Shown in pieces: positions 24,971 to 35,278 of a stretch of DNA of 64,000 nt. The first letter of the stretch is position 1; the number at the start of each line of letters is the position of its first letter. The notes under the pieces were generated by a model. It saw only the letters and a list, made by a program, of their open reading frames with translations, had not been told where the DNA came from and did not search any database. The translations under genes were made by a program, and so were the position numbers. The DNA is from Bradyrhizobium nitroreducens (GTDB lineage: Bacteria; Pseudomonadota; Alphaproteobacteria; Rhizobiales; Xanthobacteraceae), in NCBI RefSeq assembly GCF_002776695.1, contig NZ_LFJC01000003.1, forward strand, positions 1,420,674 through 1,484,673, in the 5' to 3' direction.

Positions 24971-26041
24971 ATGCAACGCGATAGATCGGCACACAGATCC
25001 GGATTCCCGCGGCTAAGCGCCGTTCTCGCGACCTCCGCCGTTGCGTTGCTTTCCTCGCAGATCGCCCGTGCCGACGAGAGTGGAATTTCGTTCTGGCTGC
25101 CGGGATTGTACGGGAGCCTCGCCGCCACTCCCGCCACACCGGGCTGGTCGATCGCCGCCATCTACTACCATACAAGCGTGAATGCGTCGGGGGCGGCTGC
25201 TGCGGCACGGGAATTTCAGGTCGGGAGGTTGTCCCCGACCGTCAACATCAATCTCAATCTGGCCTTGAGTGGCCAGGCCGATCTGATGTTCATCGCGCCG
25301 ACCTATACGTTTGCGACGCCCGTGCTCGGTGGCCAATTGTCGGCCACGCTGGCGAGCGTCTACGGTAGAAATTCGGCAAGCCTTGCCGGCACGTTGACGG
25401 CAGCTGCCGGACCGATCGTCACCACGCGCAATGGATTTCTCGAAGACGCGCTCGTCTCCTACGGCGATCTTTATCCGACCTTTAAGCTGAAATGGAATAA
25501 CGGCGTTCACAACTATATGGCCTACGCTGCTGGCGACATTCCCGTCGGCGACTACAATCCCAACCGGCTGGCCAATGTCGGCATCGGCCATGGGGCCATC
25601 GATTTCGGCGGCGGCTACACTTATCTGAACCCGGCGACGGGCACGGAGCTCTCGGGCGTCGGCGGCTTTACCTATAATTTCAAGAATCCCGACACCCAAT
25701 ACCAGAGCGGTATCGATTTTCATCTGGATTGGGGCGTGTCGCAGTTCCTGTCCAAGCAGGTCTTCGTCGGCTTCGTTGGCTACGCCTATCAGCAGATTAC
25801 CGACGATTCCGGGCAGCCCGCCGTTCTCGGCGGCTTCCGTTCGCGGGTTTTCGCTGTCGGTCCGCAGGTCGGATATATTTTCCCGATCGGCAGCAATCAG
25901 GCATTTCTTGGCCTGAAAGGATACGGCGAGTTCGACGCGGCGAACCGGCCGTCGGGCTGGAACACGTGGCTGACGTTCTCGATCTCGGAGGCCGCTCCCG
26001 CCAGCACGGTGACTCCGACCCGACGCAAAGTGTCGAAATAG
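24971..26041 (+). CDS. SphA/MetA-like outer-membrane channel protein
   Basis: About 356 residues: signal peptide (RLSAVLATSAVALLSSQIARA) then a beta-barrel of alternating amphipathic strands. The WLPGLYGSLAA start, NLALSGQADLMFIAPTY and DFGGGYTYLNPATGTELSG are typical of the family linked with phenol-degradation (MetA) and sphingosine (SphA) transport. It is probably an outer-membrane pore for hydrophobic compounds. Placement directly after the arylsulfatase suggests it admits that enzyme's organosulfate substrate or releases the desulfated product. ATG 24971 with a G-rich site is chosen; ATG 24947 is an alternative. Confidence 0.8.
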   Translation: MQRDRSAHRSGFPRLSAVLATSAVALLSSQIARADESGISFWLPGLYGSLAATPATPGWSIAAIYYHTSVNASGAAAAAREFQVGRLSPTVNINLNLALSGQADLMFIAPTYTFATPVLGGQLSATLASVYGRNSASLAGTLTAAAGPIVTTRNGFLEDALVSYGDLYPTFKLKWNNGVHNYMAYAAGDIPVGDYNPNRLANVGIGHGAIDFGGGYTYLNPATGTELSGVGGFTYNFKNPDTQYQSGIDFHLDWGVSQFLSKQVFVGFVGYAYQQITDDSGQPAVLGGFRSRVFAVGPQVGYIFPIGSNQAFLGLKGYGEFDAANRPSGWNTWLTFSISEAAPASTVTPTRRKVSK

Positions 26042-26063
26042 ACGAGTTGCTGCGCTCGAATTC

Positions 26064-26090
26064 GCCCCCTCCCCGCAAGCGGGGCGAGGT
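26064..26090. terminator. Short hairpin between convergent genes
   Basis: CCCCGC and GCGGGG (26071-26084) sit back to back within a G/C-rich stretch between the channel gene and maeB, both ending here. It is a candidate shared terminator without a clear T run. Confidence 0.35.
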
Positions 26091-26108
26091 CAAGCACCGA
26101 TGCCGCCC

Positions 26109-28418
26109 TTACGTAAACAGCGGCGGCTGCTGCCGGGCCGCGCGCTCCTGCGCTTCGACGACTGCGACCGCCGTCATGTTGAGGATGCCGCGCGCCGTCA
26201 CCGAGGGCGTGAGGATGTGGGCGGTGCGCGCCGGGCCGATCAGGATCGGGCCGACAGGCAGCGCGTCCGCCAGCGACTTGATCATCTGATAGGCGACGTT
26301 GGCAGTGTCCAGCGTCGGCATGATCAGGATGTTGGCCTCGCCCTCCAGCTTGGAATGCGGCAACACCATTTTTCGCGCGGCAGCGGAGAGCGCCGTGTCG
26401 CCCTGCATCTCGCCGTCGGCCTCGATCTCCGGATGCTTGTCCTTCAACAGCTGGGTCGCCAGCCGCATCTTGCGCGAGGAATCGGTGTCGTAGCTGCCGA
26501 AGTCCGAATGCGAGACGAAGGCGATCTTCGGCTTGATGTTGAAACGCTGGACGTGAACGGCAGCGAGCGATGCGATCTCGGCGAGCTCCTCCGCGCCCGG
26601 ATTGGGGCGAACTTGCGTGTCGGCGATGAAGAAGGCGCCCTTGCTGGTGATCAGCAGCGCCAGCGCCGCGTAGTCGCTGATCCCGGGCGAGAAGCCGACG
26701 ATCTCGCGGACATGGCGCAGATGGCTCATGTAGCGGCCCTCGACGCCGCAGAGCATGGCATCCGCCTCACCGCGCGTCACCGCGAGCGCGGCGATCACCG
26801 TGTTGTTGGTGCGCACCACCGTGCGCGCCGCGTCCGGCGTCACGCCGCGGCGGCCGGCGACCTCGACATAGGACTGCACGTAGGAGCGGTAGCGCGGATC
26901 GTCCTCGGGATTGACGAGATCGAAATCCTTGCCGGCGCGGATCGACAGACCGAAGCGCTTGATGCGCGCCTCGACCACAGAGGGACGGCCGACCAGGATC
27001 GGTCGCGCCAAATTCTCCTCCAGTACCACCTGCGTGGCGCGCAGCACGCGCTCGTCCTCGCCTTCGGCGTAGATCACGCGCACCGGCTGGGTCTTGGCCT
27101 TGGCGAACATCGGCTTCATGACGAGGCCGGAGCGGAAGGCGAAGCGTTCGAGCAGCGCGGTGTATTCGTCGAAATTGGTGATGGGCCGCGTTGCGACGCC
27201 GGACTCCATCGCCGCCTTCGCCACCGCCGGCGCGATCCGCAGGATCAAACGCGGGTCAAACGGACTCGGGATCAGCGAGCCCGGGCCAAAGCCCTGCGTC
27301 TCGCCGGTGTCGAAACCCTGCGCCACCGCATCCGACGGCGCCTCGCGCGCGAGTTGGGCGATCGCCTCGACGGCGGCGTGCTTCATCTCCTCATTGATGG
27401 CGCTGGCGCCGACGTCGAGCGCGCCGCGGAAGATGAAGGGGAAGCAGAGGACGTTGTTGACCTGGTTCGGATAGTCGGAGCGGCCGGTGCAGATCATCGC
27501 GTCGGGACGCACTTTTCGCGCCTCCTCCGGCATGATCTCCGGGGTCGGGTTGGCGAGTGCCATGATCAACGGCTTGTCGGCCATCGCCTTGGCCATCTCG
27601 GGCTTGAGCACGCCCGGCGCCGAGAGGCCGATGAAGATGTCGGCGCCGCCGATGACGTCGCCAAGCGTGCGCTTGTCGGTCTTCTGCGCGTAGACTGCCT
27701 TCCAGCGGTCCATCGTGGTGTTGCGGCCCTCATGCACGAGGCCGTCGATGTCGCAGACCCAGATGTTCTTGCGCTGCGCGCCCATCGACACCAGCAGATT
27801 GAGCGTCGCGATCGCGGCAGCCCCCGCCCCCGACGCCACGATCTTGACGTCGGAGAGCTTCTTTCCGTTGAGTCGCAGGGCGTTGGTGACAGCGGCGGCA
27901 ACGATGATGGCGGTGCCGTGCTGATCGTCATGGAAGACCGGGATCTTCATGCGCTCCTTCAGCTGCGCCTCGATCTCGAAACATTCGGGTCCGCGGATGT
28001 CCTCCAGATTGATGCCGCCGAAGGTCGGCTCGAGCGCCGCCACGGTCTCGACCACGCGCTCGATGGTGTCGGCGGCGATCTCGATATCGAACACGTCGAT
28101 GCCGGCGAATTTCTTGAACAGGACCGCCTTGCCCTCCATCACCGGCTTGGAGGCCAGCGGGCCGATATTGCCGAGGCCGAGCACGGCGGTGCCGTTGGAG
28201 ACCACGGCGACCAGATTGGCGCGGGTGGTCAGCGTGGCGGCTTCGGCCGGGTTCTTCGCGATCTCGGTGCAGGCCGCGGCAACGCCCGGCGAATAGGCCA
28301 GCGCAAGGTCGCGCTGGTTGGCAAGCGGCTTGCTTGCCTGGATCTCGAGCTTTCCAGGGCGCGGCAGACGATGGTAGGCGAGCGCCGCCTGGTGGAGATC
28401 ATCAGAATAGGACGACAT
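26109..28418 (-). CDS. maeB: NADP-dependent malic enzyme with phosphotransacetylase-like domain
   Basis: A 769-residue MaeB-type protein that decarboxylates malate to pyruvate. The N-terminal malic domain ([36 protein letters not shown]) is followed by the NAD(P)-binding domain ([30 protein letters not shown]). The C-terminal third (about 430-755) is the phosphotransacetylase-like regulatory domain, with [17 protein letters not shown]. Length is standard for the hybrid form. In rhizobia such enzymes (dme/tme) feed acetyl-CoA synthesis from C4-dicarboxylates; NAD versus NADP use cannot be read with certainty. Confidence 0.95.
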   Translation of the reverse strand: MSSYSDDLHQAALAYHRLPRPGKLEIQASKPLANQRDLALAYSPGVAAACTEIAKNPAEAATLTTRANLVAVVSNGTAVLGLGNIGPLASKPVMEGKAVLFKKFAGIDVFDIEIAADTIERVVETVAALEPTFGGINLEDIRGPECFEIEAQLKERMKIPVFHDDQHGTAIIVAAAVTNALRLNGKKLSDVKIVASGAGAAAIATLNLLVSMGAQRKNIWVCDIDGLVHEGRNTTMDRWKAVYAQKTDKRTLGDVIGGADIFIGLSAPGVLKPEMAKAMADKPLIMALANPTPEIMPEEARKVRPDAMICTGRSDYPNQVNNVLCFPFIFRGALDVGASAINEEMKHAAVEAIAQLAREAPSDAVAQGFDTGETQGFGPGSLIPSPFDPRLILRIAPAVAKAAMESGVATRPITNFDEYTALLERFAFRSGLVMKPMFAKAKTQPVRVIYAEGEDERVLRATQVVLEENLARPILVGRPSVVEARIKRFGLSIRAGKDFDLVNPEDDPRYRSYVQSYVEVAGRRGVTPDAARTVVRTNNTVIAALAVTRGEADAMLCGVEGRYMSHLRHVREIVGFSPGISDYAALALLITSKGAFFIADTQVRPNPGAEELAEIASLAAVHVQRFNIKPKIAFVSHSDFGSYDTDSSRKMRLATQLLKDKHPEIEADGEMQGDTALSAAARKMVLPHSKLEGEANILIMPTLDTANVAYQMIKSLADALPVGPILIGPARTAHILTPSVTARGILNMTAVAVVEAQERAARQQPPLFT

Positions 28419-28665
28419 GCGGTGTTTCGCCTCGCGTTACCGGCCTCAAAATGCACGATCCGAAAGGAGCTGTCCAAGCGGACCGAATTTCCGGGTCATG
28501 GAAACGGGATGAAGCACGCCGGGCGCCCCGGTGGCAACATCGGATTGCGCCCCCATCAACAGGGCGCGCGGTCAAATATTTGAAAACCATAGCTTTACCT
28601 GGACCGCGCGGCGTTTTGCGAATATGGCAGGTTGCGCGGTGCAAAATCAGCAACTGGAGCTGAGA

Positions 28666-30633
28666 ATGAAGCGGATCATGGTCGGCCTGGTCGCACTCCT
28701 CGTGCTCGGCGCGGGCGGATGGTTCGGCTTCAATCTCTATGTCCAGCACCGGGCCACCGCCGACGTCGAGGCGGCTTTCGAACAGGTGCGCTCCGGCGGC
28801 GGCAAGGCGAGCCACGGCAAGATCACGTTCGAACTGGCGAGCCGGACGCTGACGATCGAGGACATCAATGTCGAGCCGAGCCAGCCGCGGCTCGCCAACG
28901 TCAAGATCGCAAAGGTCACGGCCGTCGGCCTGCGCCAGCCGGATGACGCCCGTTTCTCGGCCGACAGCATTGAAGTGTCCGGGGTCGAGGTCGCCTTCGC
29001 GTATACCGAACCGTCGAAGCTGAAGGCGAACTACAAGATCCCGCAGATCAGCGCCCGCGATTTTTCGGGCCCGACCCGCGCGGACGGCACGTCGCTGTCC
29101 GGCTCGATCGTCGACATGTACCGCTTCATGCTCACGCAATACGCCACCGTCTCGGCGTCGTCGATCGTGGTGCCGACCGTCGCCGTCAACGTCGATGCGG
29201 GCAGCGGCAATCCCGGCAGCGGCGATTATGTCTATTCGGGCCTGTCGGTCCAGAACGTCAACCGCGGCAAGATCGAGACGGCGAAGACGGACCGCGTCGC
29301 CTATTCGCTCGACCTGGCGCAGCCGGGCAAGCCCGCGAGAATGACCGGCGAGCTGTCCGGACTTGCCGCCTACGATTTCGACGCAACCGCCGTGAGGGCC
29401 GCGCTCGAACAGCAAGGATCGACCGACGACAGTTTCCACAAGGTCTATCGGCGCGTCTCCGCCAATTCATATGTGGTGACGACGGCACCGGGCGTGCGCG
29501 TGCAGGTCGACGGCTTCACCTTCGACGACATTGCGATCCGGCCCTCGAAATTCCGCCCGGCCGAGATCATCGCGCTGGTGCCGGCTGACGGCTCGACCCC
29601 CACGCAGGCGCAGTCGCGCGACATCATGGCGAAGGTGTCCGACTTCTTCGAGGGCTTTCAGATCGGCAAGGTCGAAATCGGCAAGCAGACGGTCGAGACG
29701 CCGCAAGGAACGGGACGGCTCAACGCCGTCAAATACGACCAGGACAGAATCGCGCTGGAAGGCCTCGTCATGCCGCTGCCGCAGGGGCAGATCAAGATGG
29801 AGAGCTTCGCTCTGAAGTCCTTCAGCGCGGCGAAACTGATGCGCTGGGCGGCGAGCCTCCGAACGCCCGGTCAGCCGCCCTCGCCCGATCAGATGCTCGG
29901 CCTGTTCCGCGTGCTCGAAGGCGCCGAAATCAAGGGTGTGGTGGCGCCCTACAAGAACACGCGCCAGCTCGTCACCATCGACACGATCAGCCTGAACTGG
30001 GGCCAGCTGGTCGGATCGATCCCGAGCAAGGCCAATCTGGTTGTGAAAATGGTCACGCCGACCGATCCCGCCAATCCAGCGCAGCAGCCGCTGATCATGG
30101 CGGGCGTGGACAAGCTCGCGATCGACCTCGATCTCGGCGCGGCATGGACGGAATCGTCAGGCGCATTTGCGCTCGCGCCGGCCACGATTGATCTCGGCAA
30201 CCTCGCCACGGCACAGGCCCGCCTCGCGCTCGCCAACGTGCCGCGCGGCCTGTTCACCGCCGATCCGGCGCAGGCAATGGGTCAGGCGGCGCAGGTCGAG
30301 ACCGGTGCGTTCGAGCTCTCGCTGCGCGACAGCGGCGTCGTCGATCTCGTCGTGGCGCAGTTTTCGCGGATGCAGAATGTCAGCCGCGACGCCGCGCGCG
30401 GTGCCATCGTCGAGATGATCCGGGCGCAAGGCGAGAGGATCGCCGCTTCCAATCTCGATGCCAGGACTGCGGTCGATGCGCTCGCCGGCTTCGTCGCGAC
30501 GTCAGGGCAAACGCTCACGATCAAGCTGACCCCGCTCGGCAAGCTGCCGCTGCTTCAGCTCATGGATGCCCTGAACAGCGAGCCGATCGTCGCGCTGGCG
30601 CAGTTCAGGATCGAGGCGTCGACGGGGTTGTAG
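28666..30633 (+). CDS. Membrane-anchored hypothetical protein, 655 residues
   Basis: One N-terminal membrane helix (MVGLVALLVLGAGGWFGFNLYV) anchors a large, mostly beta-predicted periplasmic part. Several blocks repeat the theme ITFELASRTLTIEDI / VTAVGLRQPDDARFSADSIEVSGVEV, reminiscent of AsmA- or YdgA-like envelope proteins that carry lipids or shape the outer membrane, but no family is firmly recognised. The start ATG 28666 is preceded by GGAG; the frame is open upstream to 28531 without a signal. It stands alone between maeB (divergent) and aspS (convergent). Confidence 0.65.
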   Translation: MKRIMVGLVALLVLGAGGWFGFNLYVQHRATADVEAAFEQVRSGGGKASHGKITFELASRTLTIEDINVEPSQPRLANVKIAKVTAVGLRQPDDARFSADSIEVSGVEVAFAYTEPSKLKANYKIPQISARDFSGPTRADGTSLSGSIVDMYRFMLTQYATVSASSIVVPTVAVNVDAGSGNPGSGDYVYSGLSVQNVNRGKIETAKTDRVAYSLDLAQPGKPARMTGELSGLAAYDFDATAVRAALEQQGSTDDSFHKVYRRVSANSYVVTTAPGVRVQVDGFTFDDIAIRPSKFRPAEIIALVPADGSTPTQAQSRDIMAKVSDFFEGFQIGKVEIGKQTVETPQGTGRLNAVKYDQDRIALEGLVMPLPQGQIKMESFALKSFSAAKLMRWAASLRTPGQPPSPDQMLGLFRVLEGAEIKGVVAPYKNTRQLVTIDTISLNWGQLVGSIPSKANLVVKMVTPTDPANPAQQPLIMAGVDKLAIDLDLGAAWTESSGAFALAPATIDLGNLATAQARLALANVPRGLFTADPAQAMGQAAQVETGAFELSLRDSGVVDLVVAQFSRMQNVSRDAARGAIVEMIRAQGERIAASNLDARTAVDALAGFVATSGQTLTIKLTPLGKLPLLQLMDALNSEPIVALAQFRIEASTGL

Positions 30634-30640
30634 GCAGAGT

Positions 30641-30779
30641 CTCGTGTCCCGGACGCGGCGCAGCGCGCAAGCGGCGCGACGCAGAGCCGGGATCCAGAAT
30701 GCCTACGGTTCACCGCGACATGGCCCCCGGCTCTGCAGCGCACCGCTGAAGAAGCGCTGCGCTGCGTCCGGGGCACGAG
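30641..30779. repeat. Palindromic intergenic repeat with CTCGTGTCCCGGACGC ends
   Basis: The 139-base element starts CTCGTGTCCCGGACGC and ends GCGTCCGGGGCACGAG, so the ends are near-perfect inverted repeats. Inner segments GCAGAGCCGGGATCC and GGCCCCCGGCTCTGC also pair. It lies between convergent genes (the membrane-anchored protein and aspS) and may serve as their transcription end. Confidence 0.8.
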
Positions 30780-30783
30780 CCCC

Positions 30784-32556
30784 TCACTTCTGCGGCAGGT
30801 TCACCCGCACATGCAGCTCACGGAGCTGTTTTGTGGTGGCTTCCGACGGCGCACCCATCAGCAGGTCCATGGCCTGCTGGTTCATCGGGAACAGCGAGAT
30901 CTCGCGCAGGTTAGTGGTGCCGCAGAGCAGCATCACGATGCGGTCGACGCCCGCGGCCATGCCACCATGCGGCGGAGCGCCGTACTGGAAGGCGCGATAC
31001 ATGCCGCCGAAGCGGTCGACCACTTCCTGCTCGCCATAGCCTGCGATCTCGAACGCCTTCACCATCGCTTCCGGCACGTGGTTGCGGATGCCACCCGAGG
31101 CGATCTCGTAGCCGTTGCAGGTGATGTCGTACTGGAACGCCTTGATGGTCAGCGGGTCCTGGCCCTTCAGCGCCTCGAGGCCGCCCTGCGGCATCGAGAA
31201 CGGGTTGTGCGAGAAGTCGACCTTCTTGTCGTCCTCGTTGTACTCGTACATCGGGAAGTCGACGATCCAGGCGAGCTCGAACCGCTCCTTGTCGGTGAGA
31301 TTCAACTCCTCGCCGACCTTGTTGCGGGCAAGGCCAGAGAACTTCCAGAACTTGTCGGGGTCGCCGGCGACGAAGAAGGCGGCATCGCCTTCCTTGGTGC
31401 CGATCTGGGCGCGGATCGCAGCGGTGCGCTCGGGCCCGATGTTGTTGGCGAGCGGACCCGCACCCTCGCCGCCCTCGCGCCACATGATGTAGCCGAGGCC
31501 GGGCTGGCCCTCACCCTGCGCCCACGAGTTCATGCGGTCGCAGAACGCGCGTGAGCCGCCGCCCGGCGCCGGGATCGCCCAGACCTGGTTCTTGGGGTCT
31601 TCGAGCATGCGCGCGAACACCTTGAAGCCGGAGCCGCGGAAATGCTCGGAGACGTCCTGCATCTCGATCGGGTTGCGCAAATCCGGCTTGTCGCTGCCGT
31701 ACTTCCGCAGCGCCTCTGCGAACGGGATGCGGCGCCAGTTCTTGCTCACCGGCTTGCCCTTGGCAAACTCCTCGAACACACCGGTGATGACGGGCTCCAT
31801 CGCCGCAAAGACATCTTCCTGCGTGACAAAGCTCATCTCGACGTCGAGCTGGTAGAACTCGCCCGGCAGCCGGTCGGCGCGCGGGTCCTCGTCGCGGAAG
31901 CAGGGCGCGATCTGGAAGTATCGGTCGAAGCCCGACATCATCAGCAGCTGCTTGTACTGCTGCGGCGCCTGCGGGAGCGCGTAGAACTTGCCGGGATGGA
32001 TGCGCGAGGGCACCAGGAAGTCGCGCGCGCCTTCCGGCGAGGACGCGGTCAGGATCGGGGTGTTGAACTCGAAGAAGCCCTGCCCCTCCATGCGCCGGCG
32101 CATCGACTTGATGATCTCGACGCGCGTCATGATGTTCTGGTGCAGTTTTTCGCGCCGTAGATCCAGGAAGCGATATTTGAGCCTGATGTCCTCAGGGTAT
32201 TCCTGGTCGCCGAACACCGGCAGCGGCAGGTCGCCGGCCGGGCCCAGCACCTCGATCTCGCTGACATAGACCTCGACCTTGCCGGTCGGCAGATCGTCAT
32301 TGTCGGTGCCTTCGGGGCGGCGGCGGACCTTGCCGTCCATCTTGACCACGAATTCCGAGCGCAGCTTCTCGGCCAGCGAGAATGCCGGCGAGTCCGGATC
32401 GACCACACACTGGGTCAGGCCGTAATGGTCGCGCAGGTCGATAAACAGCACCCCGCCATGGTCGCGCACGCGATGGACCCAGCCCGAGAGGCGGATGGTC
32501 TCGCCGATGTTGCTCTCGCGGAGCGCGCCGCATGTATGTGACCGGTAGCGATGCAT
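30784..32556 (-). CDS. aspS: Aspartate-tRNA ligase
   Basis: A 590-residue bacterial-type class II synthetase that charges tRNA-Asp. The N-terminal OB-fold is seen in [18 protein letters not shown], motif 2 in [19 protein letters not shown], and motif 3 in [15 protein letters not shown]. The bacterial GAD insertion occupies the middle. Length and order are normal. In many alphaproteobacteria lacking asparaginyl-tRNA synthetase this enzyme also charges tRNA-Asn; the window does not tell. It is divergent from selO. Confidence 0.97.
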   Translation of the reverse strand: MHRYRSHTCGALRESNIGETIRLSGWVHRVRDHGGVLFIDLRDHYGLTQCVVDPDSPAFSLAEKLRSEFVVKMDGKVRRRPEGTDNDDLPTGKVEVYVSEIEVLGPAGDLPLPVFGDQEYPEDIRLKYRFLDLRREKLHQNIMTRVEIIKSMRRRMEGQGFFEFNTPILTASSPEGARDFLVPSRIHPGKFYALPQAPQQYKQLLMMSGFDRYFQIAPCFRDEDPRADRLPGEFYQLDVEMSFVTQEDVFAAMEPVITGVFEEFAKGKPVSKNWRRIPFAEALRKYGSDKPDLRNPIEMQDVSEHFRGSGFKVFARMLEDPKNQVWAIPAPGGGSRAFCDRMNSWAQGEGQPGLGYIMWREGGEGAGPLANNIGPERTAAIRAQIGTKEGDAAFFVAGDPDKFWKFSGLARNKVGEELNLTDKERFELAWIVDFPMYEYNEDDKKVDFSHNPFSMPQGGLEALKGQDPLTIKAFQYDITCNGYEIASGGIRNHVPEAMVKAFEIAGYGEQEVVDRFGGMYRAFQYGAPPHGGMAAGVDRIVMLLCGTTNLREISLFPMNQQAMDLLMGAPSEATTKQLRELHVRVNLPQK

Positions 32557-32752
32557 GGTCGTCCCAAAATCAATGTCGGAGGAAGCGAATCGAACCGCCT
32601 GTAACGGCCGGTCCGAGATTGCGGCAGGGTTTACCCGACGAGACCCGAGGCGGCAACCAAGGGAACGGCCTGTTTGGGGCCGGACGCGCCCATTTTTGGC
32701 ATATCGGGGGCCGAGCCTTTGCCATCGGGCGTTCCAGCCCTATCTTGAGGCC

Positions 32753-34225
32753 ATGACGGTGCATTTCCCCTTCCAGAACTCCTATTCGGCGCTGCCGGAC
32801 AGCTTCTTCGCCCGCGTCGCGCCGACCCCGGTCGCCGCCCCCCGGCTGATCAAGCTGAACCGGCCGCTGGCGGTCCAGCTCGGGCTCGATCCGGACCTGC
32901 TGGACACGCCTGAAGGTGCCGAGATCCTGGCCGGGAAAACGGTTCCCGCCGGCGCCGACCCCATCGCCATGGCCTATGCCGGCCACCAGTTCGGCCATTT
33001 CGTGTCCCAGCTCGGCGATGGCCGCGCCATCCTGCTCGGCGAGGTCATCGACAAGGACGGCGTCCGCCGCGACATCCAGCTCAAGGGCTCGGGCCCCACC
33101 CCGTTCTCCCGCCGCGGCGACGGCCGCGCCGCGCTCGGCCCCGTTTTGCGCGAGTACATCGTCAGCGAAGCCATGTTCGCGCTCGGCATCCCGACCACGC
33201 GCTCGCTCGCCGCCGTCGTCACCGGCGAGCATGTCATCCGCGAGACCGCGCTGCCCGGCGCAGTGCTGACGCGCGTCGCCTCGAGCCATATCCGCGTCGG
33301 CACCTTCCAGTTCTTTGCCGCCCGCCGCGACACCGACGCGATCCGCCGGCTCGCCGATCACGTCATCATGAGACACTATCCGGACCTGGTGCAGGCCGAG
33401 CGGCCCTATCACGCCCTGCTCGCAGGCGTCGTCGCACGCCAGGCAAAGCTCGTCGCGCGCTGGCTGCTGGTCGGCTTCATCCATGGCGTGATGAACACCG
33501 ACAACTCGTCGATCTCGGGCGAGACCATCGACTACGGCCCCTGCGCCTTCATGGACGCCTACAACCCCGCGCAGGTGTTTTCGTCGATCGACGAGATGGG
33601 CCGCTACGCCTATGCCAACCAGCCGCGCATCGCGCTGTGGAATCTGACGCGCCTCGCCGAATGCCTGCTGCCGCTGTTCTCGGACGAGCAGGAGAAGGCA
33701 GTCGCGGAAGCCCAGGACATTCTCGGCGCCTTCTCCGACCTGTTCAGCGACGCCTATCAGGCCGGCCTGCGCAGGAAGGTCGGCCTGTTCACGATGCGTG
33801 ATGGCGACGAGGCGCTGATCCAGGACCTGCTCGATGCCATGGCCAAGAACCAGGCAGACTTCACGCTCACCTTCCGCAAGCTCGGCGATGCAGTCGCTGA
33901 CGACGCAACCGACGTCCGCGCGCAATTCATGGAGCCCGCAGCCTTCGACGAATGGGCCGGCCGCTGGCGCGCCCGCATCGCGCTGGAACAGCAAGCCCCT
34001 GCCGAACGGCAGGCGGCCATGCACGCCGTCAATCCCACGTTCATCCCGCGCAACCACCGCGTCGAAGCCGTAATCCAGGCCGCGGTGAACGACGACGACT
34101 ACGCGCCGTTCGAGGAATTGGTGAAGGTGCTGGCAAAGCCATACGAAGACCAGCCGGAGTATGCGGCCTATGCTGATCCGCCGCTGCCGGACCAGCGCGT
34201 GTTGCAGACGTTCTGCGGGACGTGA
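32753..34225 (+). CDS. selO: Protein adenylyltransferase SelO (YdiU/UPF0061)
   Basis: A 490-residue pseudokinase-fold enzyme that transfers AMP from ATP to Ser/Thr/Tyr of target proteins, mainly in redox stress. Family motifs include PIAMAYAGHQFGHF, QLGDGRAILLGE, FSRRGDGRAALGPVLREYI and the metal-binding GVMNTDNSSISGETIDYGP. The C-terminus ends QTFCGT, close to the usual C-terminal Cys region. The open frame to 32555 overlaps the aspS promoter region and is rejected; ATG 32753 gives the family start MTVHFPFQNSYSALP. It stands alone. Confidence 0.93.
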   Translation: MTVHFPFQNSYSALPDSFFARVAPTPVAAPRLIKLNRPLAVQLGLDPDLLDTPEGAEILAGKTVPAGADPIAMAYAGHQFGHFVSQLGDGRAILLGEVIDKDGVRRDIQLKGSGPTPFSRRGDGRAALGPVLREYIVSEAMFALGIPTTRSLAAVVTGEHVIRETALPGAVLTRVASSHIRVGTFQFFAARRDTDAIRRLADHVIMRHYPDLVQAERPYHALLAGVVARQAKLVARWLLVGFIHGVMNTDNSSISGETIDYGPCAFMDAYNPAQVFSSIDEMGRYAYANQPRIALWNLTRLAECLLPLFSDEQEKAVAEAQDILGAFSDLFSDAYQAGLRRKVGLFTMRDGDEALIQDLLDAMAKNQADFTLTFRKLGDAVADDATDVRAQFMEPAAFDEWAGRWRARIALEQQAPAERQAAMHAVNPTFIPRNHRVEAVIQAAVNDDDYAPFEELVKVLAKPYEDQPEYAAYADPPLPDQRVLQTFCGT

Positions 34226-34428
34226 GGCGGATTCGACCGCGCCCCACCATCTCTAATTGATGCACAGCACGGATTGCGCCTTGCGCGATCCATTCCTATC
34301 CCGCGGGCCATGTGGACACGTCCCGTCGGCCGGAACCGCTGTCATCAAACTGAAACACACGCGCTCTAACCGCCTGTCAGGGTCGTCTTGCCGGAGACGT
34401 CCGTTCTCCAACATCCCTGACAAGCGCC

Positions 34429-35277
34429 ATGCCCTTCAAATTCATCCATCTCACCGACACGCATCTGGCGAATCCCGGCTCGACGCTCTATGGCCTCGAC
34501 CCGCGCGCCCGGCTGGATGCGGCGATTGCCGACATCAACAAGCATCAGTCCGATGCGGCTTTTGCGGTCGTGACCGGCGACCTCACCCATTGGGGCGAGG
34601 CTGAATCCTACGCCAATTTCGCCGACGCGATGTCCGCGCTGAAGATCCCTTACATCGCCATGGTCGGCAATCACGACAAACGCGTGATCTGCCTCGACGC
34701 GCTGAAGGCCGCGCCGCGCGATGCCAACGGCTTCGTGCAGGGCACGCGCACCACTGCGCACGGCCTGTTCGTCTTCCTCGACACGCTGGACGAGACCAGC
34801 CACGCCGGCGAGATGTGCGCCAAACGCTTCGACTGGCTCACGAGCACGCTCGCCACCGCGCCGGCCGACCAGCAATTCGTCGTGTTCATGCATCACCCAC
34901 CCTTCCCTGTGGGCGTGCACGCGATGGACGAGATCGGGTTGAAGCAGAGCGCCGAATTTGCCGAGGTGATTGCGCCCTATCGCGCGCGCATCCGCCACCT
35001 CTTCTTCGGCCATGTGCACCGGCCGATCTTCGGCAGCTACGGCAAGATCCCGTTCTCGACCCTGCGCGGCACCAACCATCAGGTCTGGTTCGAGCTCGAC
35101 GCTGGCGCACCGCATCTGGCCAGCCACGAGCCGCCCGCTTATGGCGTGGTGCTGATCGACGACGAGAACCTCGTCGTGCACAGCCACGACTTCCTCGACG
35201 AGAGTCTGCGCTTCCCCTTCGAGCCACCGGCGGGAATGGACGGCCGCGACTATGCGCTCAAGTTCGCGGCGCGGTGA
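34429..35277 (+). CDS. Metallophosphoesterase, GpdQ-like phosphodiesterase
   Basis: 282 residues with the full calcineurin-like metal set: Asp10/His12 (TDTHL), Asp51 (GDLTHW), Asn81/His82 (GNHD), the MHHPPF histidine (about 155-156), and His195/His197 (GHVHRP). This is the class III cyclic-nucleotide/glycerophosphodiester phosphodiesterase type. It should cleave phosphodiesters in the cytoplasm. Its stop is one base before the start of the first ABC permease gene, so the enzyme and the transporter work together; a glycerophosphodiester or similar substrate is likely. Confidence 0.9.
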   Translation: MPFKFIHLTDTHLANPGSTLYGLDPRARLDAAIADINKHQSDAAFAVVTGDLTHWGEAESYANFADAMSALKIPYIAMVGNHDKRVICLDALKAAPRDANGFVQGTRTTAHGLFVFLDTLDETSHAGEMCAKRFDWLTSTLATAPADQQFVVFMHHPPFPVGVHAMDEIGLKQSAEFAEVIAPYRARIRHLFFGHVHRPIFGSYGKIPFSTLRGTNHQVWFELDAGAPHLASHEPPAYGVVLIDDENLVVHSHDFLDESLRFPFEPPAGMDGRDYALKFAAR

Positions 35278-35278
35278 G

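Noticed and set aside
26100..28583. A long plus-strand open frame (827 codons) opposite maeB
   Set aside because: It is antisense to a clear malic enzyme, is Arg/His/Gly/Asp-rich with no domain, and is a typical GC-rich shadow frame.
28531..28665. Upstream extension of the 655-residue membrane-anchored protein
   Set aside because: The signal/anchor and GGAG site define the start at 28666; the extension overlaps the maeB promoter region.
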